This document shows positions 17,265 to 24,459 of a stretch of 64,000 nucleotides of DNA, piece by piece; positions within the stretch are counted from its first letter, which is position 1; each line of letters begins with the position of its first letter. Source of the DNA: Streptomyces sp. Ru62 (GTDB lineage: Bacteria > Actinomycetota > Actinomycetes > Streptomycetales > Streptomycetaceae). The DNA is taken from NCBI RefSeq assembly GCF_002920615.1, contig NZ_PQSU01000003.1, forward strand, positions 310,001 through 374,000, written 5' to 3'. The translations under genes were made by a program, and so were the position numbers. Under the pieces are notes generated by a model that was not told where the DNA came from, did not search any database, and worked only from the letters and a program-made list of their open reading frames with translations.

Positions 17265-18263
17265 CTAAGCAACGGCCGGCGGGGAGACCGGCGGGGTGGG
17301 GACAGGGGGGAAGGGGGCCGTCCGCCGGACGCGGACGACATGGGGTTCGTGCGGCCTGCGGGCGTCCAGGGCCAGCAGGCGCGCGCCGTCCAGCGGGTCG
17401 CCGAGCGGGGGGCGCGGCCGCAGGGGGCGCGGGAAGCCGGCGAGTGCCGAGCGCAGCGGTCCGAGCAGGGGTTCGCCGAGGCCGGTGAGTCCGCCGGTGA
17501 CGGCGACGTCGAGGCCGTCGCCTCCGATCCGGCGGGCCGCGGCGAGCACGGCCTCACCGAGCGCGGTGGCCGCGTCCCGGAGGATCGTCGAGGCCGTGGG
17601 GTCACCGGCCGCGGCCGTACGCGCGACCTCTGGTGCGAAGGACGCGGCGGTACGCGCGGGGTTGCCGTCGCGGCCCAGGGCCAGCGGCAGCCGGTCGGGA
17701 TCGCCGAAGCGCTCGGTGGCGGCGGCCAGCAGCGCGGTGTCCGGGCCGCGTCCGTCGTGGGCGCGCAGCGCGGCCCGCAGCCCGGCGGTGCCGATCCAGG
17801 CGCCGCTGCCCTCGTCGCCGAGCCAGGGACCCCAGCCGTCGACGCGGGCGTACGTGCCGTCGTCCCCGATGCCGATGGCCACCGAGCCGGTGCCGATCGC
17901 GAGCACGACGCCGGTACGGCCGCCCAGGGCGCCGGCGTGGGCGGTGACCGCGTCGCTGGTGACGGCCACCTCCTCGGCGGACAGGTCGTCCAGGAGCAGC
18001 CCGGCCAGGGCGCGGGCCGCGTCCGGTGCGGCGGCGGCACCCGCCGCGCCCACGCAGACGGCCGACGGCCGGACGGACGGCTCCCGCGCCAGGAGGGGCC
18101 GGACGGCGGCGAGCACGGCCGCGCGGGCGGTCGTCACCCCGTCGTCGGTGGCGAGCCCGGGGGCGCCGGGCACCTCGTGAACGTCTCGGGCAGGGCCGGC
18201 GCCGTGCCACAGCACGGCACGGCAGCCGGTCTTGCCCAGGTCCACCGCGACTGCTGCTGTCAT
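17265..18263 (-). CDS. BadF/BadG/BcrA/BcrD-type N-acetylglucosamine/MurNAc kinase
   Basis: The 332-aa product is an ASKHA-fold kinase of the NAGK/BadF group. The N-terminal phosphate loop is VAVDLGKTGCRAVL. A second glycine-rich loop is LAIGTGSVAIGIG with the following GWGPWLGDEGSGAWIG, and the adenosine motif is VTGGLTGLGEPLL. It would phosphorylate an imported amino sugar. The ATG at 18263 is the first start that keeps the P-loop at the N-terminus. It leads the leftward symporter/anmK/oxidase operon and is divergent from the MurR gene. Confidence 0.9.
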   Translation of the reverse strand: MTAAVAVDLGKTGCRAVLWHGAGPARDVHEVPGAPGLATDDGVTTARAAVLAAVRPLLAREPSVRPSAVCVGAAGAAAAPDAARALAGLLLDDLSAEEVAVTSDAVTAHAGALGGRTGVVLAIGTGSVAIGIGDDGTYARVDGWGPWLGDEGSGAWIGTAGLRAALRAHDGRGPDTALLAAATERFGDPDRLPLALGRDGNPARTAASFAPEVARTAAAGDPTASTILRDAATALGEAVLAAARRIGGDGLDVAVTGGLTGLGEPLLGPLRSALAGFPRPLRPRPPLGDPLDGARLLALDARRPHEPHVVRVRRTAPFPPVPTPPVSPPAVA

Positions 18264-18392
18264 GCGGCACGCCTTCGTGTGTCCAGGGGATCCGTCACGT
18301 CGAACGGTCACAGGGTGGCCAGGAGGCCAGTGGCCGGCGCGGATCGCGGTGCAGCGAGTATCAGAAGGCGAACCTCCGGATGTCAATAAGTA

Positions 18393-18409
18393 ACCTCATC
18401 GGGTGAGGT
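18393..18409. promoter_or_regulatory. inverted repeat, candidate MurR operator
   Basis: ACCTCA-TCGGG-TGAGGT is a perfect 6+5+6 inverted repeat in the only divergent promoter region of the MurNAc locus, between the kinase start (18263) and the MurR start (18490). An AT-rich stretch around 18409-18421 follows it. SIS-domain RpiR regulators bind such dyads, so it could control both transcription directions. Confidence 0.5.
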
Positions 18410-18489
18410 CCGTAAATTTTTGACGCGCCTCGCGGGGCCTGGTTACTGTGGCGCCACCCAGACGGGCGTTCACCCAGGAGGAAGCGGTC

Positions 18490-19434
18490 ATGGCCGGCCA
18501 GAAACCACCCCGCACCCCGGCCCGGCCGGCGGACGAGTCCCCCGCCGGGACCCTGGCGCGCATCCGGGCGGAACTGCCCGCCATGGCACCGTCGGAACGG
18601 CGGGTGGCCGACGTCGTCCTGGCCGATCCCGCGCAGGCGTCGGAGCTGTCCATCAGCGCGCTCGGCCGGCGGGCGGACACGTCCGTGGCCACGGTCATGC
18701 GCTTCTGCCGGACGATAGGCATCACCAACTACCCCCAGCTGCGCCTCGCCCTCGCCGCCGCCGCGGCCCGCGAACACGCCCTCGACGGCGAGCGCCCGAT
18801 GCCGAGCACCGACATCAGCGCCACCGACACGCTGAGCGAGATCGTCGAGAAGATCGTCTACAACGAGGTGCGGGCCCTGGAGGACTCCGGGGCCGGGCTG
18901 GACATCGACGTACTGGGCCGCGCGGTGGACGCCGTGGCGGGCGCGCGGCGGATCGACATCTTCGGCGTCGGCGCGAGCGCCTTCGTCGGCCAGGACCTGC
19001 ACCAGAAGCTCCACCGCATCGGCCACATGGCGTTCATCTGGACCGACCGGCACGCGGCCCTCACCGCGACGGCGCTGCTCGGACCCGGTGACGTCGCCCT
19101 CGCGATATCCCACTCCGGGGAGACCGAGGACACCGTCGAACCGCTCCAGGCGGCCGCCGCGCGCGGCGCCACCACCATCGCCCTCACCAACGTCCCCCGC
19201 TCCGCGCTGGCCCGCAGCGCGGACCTCGTGCTGACGACCTGCGCCCGGGAGACGCCCTTCCGGTCCGGCGCGACCGTCAGCCGCATCGCCCAGCTCGCCG
19301 TGGTCGACTGCCTGTTCGTCGGCGTCGCCCAGCGCGGGTTCGACGCCGCGACCGCGGCGCTGCACGAGACCTACGAGGCCGTCCGCCGCCGCAGGACCCC
19401 GCAGCCCGGACGCCGCGCCCAGACCGCCGACTAA
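18490..19434 (+). CDS. MurR/RpiR family transcriptional regulator
   Basis: The 314-aa protein has an N-terminal RpiR-type helix-turn-helix (about 15-95, with PSERRVADVVL, ISALGRRADTSVATVMRF) and a C-terminal SIS sugar-phosphate-binding domain (about 130-270, with DIFGVGASAFVGQDL and SHSGETEDTVEPL). Such regulators sense MurNAc-6-phosphate or a related sugar phosphate. I chose the ATG at 18490 because AGGAGG lies just upstream; the frame is open to 18448. MurQ follows about 480 bp downstream on the same strand. Confidence 0.92.
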   Translation: MAGQKPPRTPARPADESPAGTLARIRAELPAMAPSERRVADVVLADPAQASELSISALGRRADTSVATVMRFCRTIGITNYPQLRLALAAAAAREHALDGERPMPSTDISATDTLSEIVEKIVYNEVRALEDSGAGLDIDVLGRAVDAVAGARRIDIFGVGASAFVGQDLHQKLHRIGHMAFIWTDRHAALTATALLGPGDVALAISHSGETEDTVEPLQAAAARGATTIALTNVPRSALARSADLVLTTCARETPFRSGATVSRIAQLAVVDCLFVGVAQRGFDAATAALHETYEAVRRRRTPQPGRRAQTAD

Positions 19435-19918
19435 CGCCACGCCGGCCACCGTGCCGCGTTGCTCCCGGAGAGTTCCCCGGCTCCTGCCAGGAGCCCCTAC
19501 CCCTGCGCAAGAGCCCCCGGCTCGGACCAGGAACCCTCCGACCCGCCCAGGAGCTCCCCGCCTTCGACCAAGAGCCTCCGTCCCCGCCCACGAGCCCCCG
19601 ACTTCGACCGCGAGCCTTCGCCCTCGCGCACGAGCCCCCCGCCTTCGACCAAGAGCCTCCGTCCCCGCCCACGAGCCCCCCGGCTCCGACCGCGAGCCTT
19701 CGCCCTCGCGCACGAGCCCCCCGCCTTCGACCAAGAGCCTCCGTCCCCGCCCACGAACCCCCCGGCTCCGACCGCGAGCCCCCAGCTCCGATCACGAGTT
19801 CCGGCTCCCCCCACAAGCCCTCGCCCCCGCCCTCGCCCCGCCCTCAGCCTTCGGCCCGGATCCGGAGCTTCCGCTCCGCCCACGAACTTGAGTACCGCCC
19901 AGGAAAGGACAAGCCGCC
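19435..19918. repeat. nested degenerate repeat array between murR and murQ
   Basis: The whole 484-bp gap is C-rich repetitive DNA built from short units of the type GAGCC(C/T)CCG-CTCCGACC. A larger unit of about 81 bp begins CCTTCGACCAAGAGCCTCCG at 19561, again at 19642, and partly at 19724. All frames can be read through parts of it, but none looks like a protein family. The unit lengths (81 and 82) do not hold a reading frame. The array ends just before the murQ ribosome binding site near 19900. Confidence 0.7.
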
Positions 19919-20815
19919 ATGGACCTCAGCACTCTCGGCACCGAGACCCGCAACGAGCGGACCGCTGACCTCGATCGCATGCCGGTCGGTGAACTGCTGT
20001 CGGTCATGAACGACGAGGACCAGACGGTCGCCCTCGCGGTACGCGGCGCCCTCGCGGAGATCGGCACCGCCGTCGAGGCCATCACGGCGTCCCTGCGCCG
20101 GGGCGGCCGGCTGATCTACCTCGGCGCCGGCACCAGCGGCCGTATCGGCCTGCTCGACGCCGTCGAGTGCCCCCCGACCTTCGGCACCGCCCCGGAACAG
20201 GTGGTGGGCCTGCTCTCCGGCGGTCCCGGCGCCTTCGTCGTCGCGGTGGAAGGCGCCGAGGACGAACCCGAGCGGGCCGCCGCGGACCTCGACGGGATCG
20301 GCGTGGACGACCGGGACACGGTCGTCGGGCTCGCCGCCAGCGGCCGTACCCCCTACGTCGTCGGCGGCCTGAAGCACGCCGCCGCAAAGGGCGCGACGAC
20401 GGTGTCGGTCGCCTGCAACCGGGACGCGGTGATCAGCCGTTACGCCGACATCCCCATCGAGGTGCCCACCGGGCCGGAGATCCTCACCGGGTCCACCCGG
20501 CTGAAGGGCGGCACCGCCGAGAAGATGGTGTGCAACATGCTCTCGACCGCCTCCATGGTCCGCCTGGGCAAGGTCTACGGAAACCTGATGGTCGACGTCC
20601 GGGCCAGCAACGAGAAGCTGCTCGACCGTGCCCGCCGCATGGTGGTCCAGGCGACCGGCGCGGACCCCGACGCCGCCGCCGAGGCGCTGCGGGCGGCGGG
20701 CGGCCACGCCAAGACCGCCATCGTCATGCTCCTCGCGCACTGCACCGCCGAGGAGGCCGCCCGACGCCTGGAGAAGGCCGACGGCGACACGCGGACGGCG
20801 GTGGGCCGCCCCTGA
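19919..20815 (+). CDS. murQ: N-acetylmuramic acid 6-phosphate etherase MurQ
   Basis: MurQ cleaves the D-lactyl ether of MurNAc-6-phosphate to give GlcNAc-6-phosphate and D-lactate in the cytoplasm. The 298-aa length is normal. The SIS-domain signature GAGTSGRIGLLDAVECPPTFG spans about residues 62-82 and includes the catalytic Glu of the VECPPTFG loop. Further conserved blocks are SGRTPYVVGGLKHA, EVPTGPEILTGSTRLKGGT and NLMVDVRASNEKL. AGGAAAGGA precedes the ATG. It links AnmK and the kinase (which make its substrate) to the D-lactate-dehydrogenase-like protein (which could use its product). Confidence 0.96.
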   Translation: MDLSTLGTETRNERTADLDRMPVGELLSVMNDEDQTVALAVRGALAEIGTAVEAITASLRRGGRLIYLGAGTSGRIGLLDAVECPPTFGTAPEQVVGLLSGGPGAFVVAVEGAEDEPERAAADLDGIGVDDRDTVVGLAASGRTPYVVGGLKHAAAKGATTVSVACNRDAVISRYADIPIEVPTGPEILTGSTRLKGGTAEKMVCNMLSTASMVRLGKVYGNLMVDVRASNEKLLDRARRMVVQATGADPDAAAEALRAAGGHAKTAIVMLLAHCTAEEAARRLEKADGDTRTAVGRP

Positions 20816-20845
20816 ACAAAGCGACCCCCGGGCTTACTTCAAACC

Positions 20846-20874
20846 TTGACTTAACATCACGGAATTGCTTGGAT
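20846..20874 (+). promoter_or_regulatory. candidate promoter of the GH30 gene
   Basis: TTGACT (20846-20851), a 17-bp spacer and TTGGAT (20869-20874) form a plausible housekeeping-type promoter. It lies in a short AT-richer patch 72 bp upstream of the chosen GTG start at 20946. It also argues against starting the protein at 20865, which would lie inside it. Confidence 0.45.
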
Positions 20875-20945
20875 CCGGAGCGGTCGCGCGCCGCCGGCAC
20901 CGTACGGCGCCGGCCCCCGACACCCCCGGAGCCCAGGGAGCAGGC

Positions 20946-22517
20946 GTGAGACGTCATCTCACCGCACTAGCGGCCGTCGCGACCATGACCGTGTCCGCGC
21001 TGGTCGGCGCGGGCCCGGCCGCGCACGCCGACCGAGCCGCGGGCGGGCCGCCCGGACACGGCCGGACCGTGACCGGCACCTACTCCACCGGCGCCGCGCG
21101 GGCATGGCTGCCGCTGCCGGCGGTCAGGACGGACACCGATCCCGGCGGCCCGGTCACCGCCGCCGTCGTCGCGGACCCGAACGCCGTCCGGCAGCGGTAC
21201 GCGGGCGTGGGCTTCTCCCTGGACGAGACGAGCGTGTCCAACCTGTGGAAGCTCACCCCCGCCAAGCGGGAGGAGGCCGTCCGGCTGCTCGTCGACCCCG
21301 TGCACGGCGCGGGCCTGGACCGGTTCCGGCTCACGATCGGCAGCCCCGACCTCATCGAGCACCTGCCGTTCTGGTCGGAGGACGACCTGCCCCCCGGCGT
21401 CACCGACGACTTCGGGCTGAAGCACTTCTCCATCCGGCGGGACATCGACCTGCACATCATCGACACGGTCAAGCTCATCCAGCGCTACAACCCGCACGCC
21501 ACCTTCTTCGCGTCGGCATGGAGCGCACCGGCGTGGATGAAGACGAACAACCGGTTCACCGGGCAGGTCGCGCTCAAGCCCGGGAGCAGCACGGAGTACT
21601 ACCAGGTCGGCAAGTTGCGGGACGACTGCATCGACGTCTTCGCCCGGTACTACGTCAAGTTCGTCCAGGCGTACGCCCGGCACGGCATCCGGGTCGACGC
21701 CCTGACCCTGCTGAACGAACCGGGCATGGACGTCGTCTACCCGGCCATGGACATCAGCGTCGCCCAGCAGCAGAAGCTGGCCCTGGCGATCAAACGGGAG
21801 TTCCGGGCCGCGCACCTGAACACCCAGCTCTACGTGCACGACTTCAACTTCTGGGACTGGCGCGACCCGGGCAGCACGGCCACCAAGAACTACCACCGCA
21901 TCTTCGACGACGCCCCCGACGGCTCGGTGACCGGCGAGCAGGTCCGCGAGGCGGCCGACGCCATCGCCTTCCACCCCTACTGGGGGGACCCGCGCGTCAT
22001 GCGCGACGCCTACGAACAGACGGGCAAGCCGGTCCAGCTCACGGAGACCAGCGACCTGTCGCCCTCGACCATCCTCGACGACTTCCGCCTCGACGCCGGT
22101 TCCTACATCCTGTGGGCCCAGACCACCGACCAGGACGGCGGGACCCTGCACTGGACACCGGCCCGGGACAACGACGTCGACTGGGACCAGGTCGCGGCCA
22201 CCACCAAGTGGCGGGACCGGCTGGTGACGGTGAACACGGCCACGCGCGACTTCACCGTCCGCGACGAGCTCTACCCGATCGGGCAGTTCGCCAAGTACCT
22301 CTCACCCGGCGACGTACGCCTCGGATCCAGTGCCGCCGAGCACGGCATCGGCAACGTCGTCTACCGCACGAAGGACGGCACCTTCGTCGCCGTCCTCGGC
22401 AACAGCACCCACACCGACGGCAAGGTCCGGATCACCGTCGCCGGCCAGTCGTTCGTGGTGACGGTCCCGGCGGACTCCTTCGCCACCTACCGCTGGAGGA
22501 GCGGCCCCGGCCACTGA
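20946..22517 (+). CDS. secreted glycoside hydrolase family 30 enzyme (glucosylceramidase / beta-glucanase type)
   Basis: I start at the GTG at 20946 (after GGGAGCAG), which gives 523 aa with a Sec signal peptide ending near GPAAHA. The mature protein is a GH30 beta/alpha barrel. It has the family start RYAGVGFSLDETSVSNLW, the acid/base Glu in LLNEPGMD near residue 256 and the nucleophile Glu in QLTETSDL near 365. A C-terminal beta-sandwich follows, with YPIGQFAKYLSPGDVRL. It would hydrolyse beta-linked glycans outside the cell, such as beta-1,6-glucan or glucosylceramide; the exact substrate is not readable. It has its own promoter and ends at a shared terminator. Confidence 0.92.
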   Translation: MRRHLTALAAVATMTVSALVGAGPAAHADRAAGGPPGHGRTVTGTYSTGAARAWLPLPAVRTDTDPGGPVTAAVVADPNAVRQRYAGVGFSLDETSVSNLWKLTPAKREEAVRLLVDPVHGAGLDRFRLTIGSPDLIEHLPFWSEDDLPPGVTDDFGLKHFSIRRDIDLHIIDTVKLIQRYNPHATFFASAWSAPAWMKTNNRFTGQVALKPGSSTEYYQVGKLRDDCIDVFARYYVKFVQAYARHGIRVDALTLLNEPGMDVVYPAMDISVAQQQKLALAIKREFRAAHLNTQLYVHDFNFWDWRDPGSTATKNYHRIFDDAPDGSVTGEQVREAADAIAFHPYWGDPRVMRDAYEQTGKPVQLTETSDLSPSTILDDFRLDAGSYILWAQTTDQDGGTLHWTPARDNDVDWDQVAATTKWRDRLVTVNTATRDFTVRDELYPIGQFAKYLSPGDVRLGSSAAEHGIGNVVYRTKDGTFVAVLGNSTHTDGKVRITVAGQSFVVTVPADSFATYRWRSGPGH

Positions 22518-22540
22518 CGTCAGTGACCGCCCGGGGCCGC
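22501..22540. terminator. bidirectional hairpin covering both stop codons of convergent genes
   Basis: Outer arms GCGGCCCCGG (22501-22510) and CCGGGGCCGC (22531-22540) are perfect complements. They enclose a second perfect palindrome, CACTGACGTCAGTG (22512-22525). The stops of the GH30 gene (22517) and the acetyltransferase (22520) both fall inside it, so the coding ends double as the terminator. Confidence 0.65.
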
Positions 22541-23164
22541 GGCCTCCAGGTCGGCGACACTGCCCGACATGATGGTCCGCACGTGCTCGGTGATGTGCTC
22601 CAGGGGCCAGTCCCACCAGGCCACCGCCAGCAGCCGGGCGACGTCCCGAGGGGTGTGGCGGGTGCGGATGAGGCGGGCCGGGTTGCCGCCGACGATGCCG
22701 TAGTCGGGCACGTCGCCGGTGACCACGGCCCGGGTGCCGATGATCGCGCCGTGCCCGATGCGCACCCCGGGCATGACCGTCGCGCCGTGGCCGAACCACA
22801 CGTCGTTGCCGACGACGGTGTCCCCGCGGTTCGGCAGACCGGTGAGCAGGTCGAAGTGGCCGGCCCACGAGCCGCCCATGGTGGGGAAGGGGAAGGTCGA
22901 GGGGCCGTCCATGCGGTGGTTGGCGCCGTTCATGATGAACCGCACGCCCGTGCCCAGCGCGCAGAACTTGCCGATGACCAGCTTCTCCGGCCCGTAGTGG
23001 TAGAGCACGTTGCGCGTCTCGAACGCTGTCGCGTCGTCCGGATCGTCGTAGTAGGAGAACTCCCCGACCTCGATCAGCGGGGACTTCACCAGCGGCTTGA
23101 GCAGCACCACCCGCGGCTGCTCGGGCATCGGGTGCAGGACCGTCGGGTCGGGGGGCACGGGCAC
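22520..23164 (-). CDS. CatB-related O-acetyltransferase (left-handed beta-helix, Vat/XAT class)
   Basis: This protein of about 214 aa belongs to the hexapeptide-repeat xenobiotic acetyltransferases, which acetylate streptogramin or chloramphenicol-like hydroxyls using acetyl-CoA. Hexapeptide coils are visible (IGKFCALGTGVRFI, VVGNDVWFGHGATVM, IGHGAIIGTRAVV), with the catalytic His in NGANHRMDG and the loop FPTMGGSW. I chose the GTG at 23164, which keeps the conserved PPDPTVLHPMP lead-in; an ATG at 23128 is also possible. Homologues are widespread in Streptomyces and need not confer resistance. It is a convergent neighbour of the GH30 gene. Confidence 0.9.
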   Translation of the reverse strand: MPVPPDPTVLHPMPEQPRVVLLKPLVKSPLIEVGEFSYYDDPDDATAFETRNVLYHYGPEKLVIGKFCALGTGVRFIMNGANHRMDGPSTFPFPTMGGSWAGHFDLLTGLPNRGDTVVGNDVWFGHGATVMPGVRIGHGAIIGTRAVVTGDVPDYGIVGGNPARLIRTRHTPRDVARLLAVAWWDWPLEHITEHVRTIMSGSVADLEAAAPGGH

Positions 23165-23253
23165 GGCGAAGGGTCTCCCAGCGGTCGGCGTGATACGGAC
23201 CGCTCCATGATCGCGGTACCGGGTCGCCCCGCGCACCGATTTACTGGGGGGCG

Positions 23254-24351
23254 ATGGCGGTCTTGCGCCATGCCTTCGGGGTCGCCGCGAGCAGGGGAGT
23301 GTCGGGACACATGGATGGGACGCCGGACAGCCCGTGGCCGGGGACCGGGCTGGACCCGCTGGCCGGGCGGGTGTTGGAGTACCTGGTGAGCGTGCCGTCG
23401 GCGGACACCGTCCAGGTGGCGGCGGCGGTGGGCGTGCCCGGACCGGCGGCGCGGGACGCCCTGCGGCAGCTTGAGGAGGCCGCGCTGGCGCTGCGCGTGG
23501 ACGGTGTGACGGCACGGTGGGCGGCAGGTCCCCCGCGCGCGTCGCTCGGCGCGCTGCTGGCCCGGCGCCGGGCCGAACTGGCGCGCGCCGAGGCCCTGGT
23601 GGAGCGCCTGCACGAGACGTACGAGGAGGTGTCCGCGCCGCGCGCCGCGCACCTGGTGGAGGCGCTGGAGCACGAGGAGGAGGTGGCGGCCCGCTACGGC
23701 CAGCTGCTGAAGGGGACGTCGGCCGAGGTGCTGCACCTGGCCAAGCCGCCGTACGTGACCGGACGGCACACCTCCGCCCGGGAGGTGGGCGTGGCGGACG
23801 GGGTGCGGATGCGGTCGGTGTACGAGACGGACGGTTTCACCGACGCGGTGTCGCTGGAGACGGCGCTGCGCGGGACGGCGGAGGGCGGGCAGCTACGGCT
23901 CGCCTCCCGGCTCCCGGTGAAGCTCGTGGTGTTCGACCGGGCGGCCGCGCTGCTGCCGGTGCGCGGGGACCGGCCGACGGCGGGCTCCCTGGTGGTGCAC
24001 TCGCCGGCGCTGGTGGAGGCGCTGGTGGCGCTGTTCGAGAGCGTGTGGGAGCGGGCCGAGCCGGTGTCCCTGGCGACCCGGCGCGACGGTCCGCCGCCGT
24101 CCGCGCCCCGGCCCGAGGACCCCGCGCCGGACAGCGACGCGCAGGCGGTACGGCCGGACCGGCGGACCCGCGAGATCCTGCATCTGATGGCCACCGGGAT
24201 GAAGGACGACACGATCGCCCGCGTGCTGAAGGTGAGCCGGCGCACGGTGCAGAAGCACGTCAGCGAGGCCGGGACCCTGCTGGGCGCCCGCACCCGGTTC
24301 CAGATCGCGCTGCTGGCGGCGGAGCGGGGGTGGCTGGAGGAGCAGCCCTGA
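23254..24351 (+). CDS. LuxR-type helix-turn-helix regulator with N-terminal TrmB-like domain
   Basis: The protein (365 aa from 23254, or 346 aa from the ATG at 23311) has an N-terminal winged-helix segment (VLEYLVSVPSADTVQVAAAV). A coiled helix and a PLD-like middle domain follow (about 110-250). A C-terminal LuxR/GerE HTH comes last (REILHLMATGMKDDTIARV around residue 305, then VSRRTVQKHV). This build is common in Streptomyces orphan regulators and lacks a receiver domain. The start is uncertain; the TrmB-like helix begins after 23311. Its target is unknown. It is divergent from the acetyltransferase gene. Confidence 0.85.
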   Translation: MAVLRHAFGVAASRGVSGHMDGTPDSPWPGTGLDPLAGRVLEYLVSVPSADTVQVAAAVGVPGPAARDALRQLEEAALALRVDGVTARWAAGPPRASLGALLARRRAELARAEALVERLHETYEEVSAPRAAHLVEALEHEEEVAARYGQLLKGTSAEVLHLAKPPYVTGRHTSAREVGVADGVRMRSVYETDGFTDAVSLETALRGTAEGGQLRLASRLPVKLVVFDRAAALLPVRGDRPTAGSLVVHSPALVEALVALFESVWERAEPVSLATRRDGPPPSAPRPEDPAPDSDAQAVRPDRRTREILHLMATGMKDDTIARVLKVSRRTVQKHVSEAGTLLGARTRFQIALLAAERGWLEEQP

Positions 24352-24393
24352 CCGTCTCGGCGGCCCGGGCTCCGGCGCCGCCCGCGGGTCCGG

Positions 24394-24440
24394 GCGGTGC
24401 CGGTGGCGTGCCCCCCGACGGGACGCGCCACCGGCACCGC
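24394..24440. terminator. bidirectional terminator, 15-bp perfect stem
   Basis: GCGGTGCCGGTGGCG (24394-24408) and CGCCACCGGCACCGC (24426-24440) are perfectly complementary around a 17-nt loop. The hairpin lies between the convergent LuxR gene (ends 24351) and the S53 peptidase gene (ends 24460). Confidence 0.75.
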
Positions 24441-24459
24441 GTGGGTCAGCCGTGGCAGG

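Noticed and set aside
14239..17268. A 1009-codon plus-strand open frame across anmK and the symporter
   Set aside because: It is a shadow of recognised minus-strand genes with a charged Gly/Gln/Arg composition and no family motif.
19459..19968. A plus-strand open frame through the murR-murQ repeat array, overlapping the murQ start
   Set aside because: It only translates the degenerate repeats, overlaps a certain gene in another frame and has no ribosome binding site.
22520..23515. A longer 331-aa version of the CatB-type acetyltransferase
   Set aside because: The extra N-terminal 117 residues are Pro/Arg-rich, overlap the divergent LuxR gene and are absent from the family.
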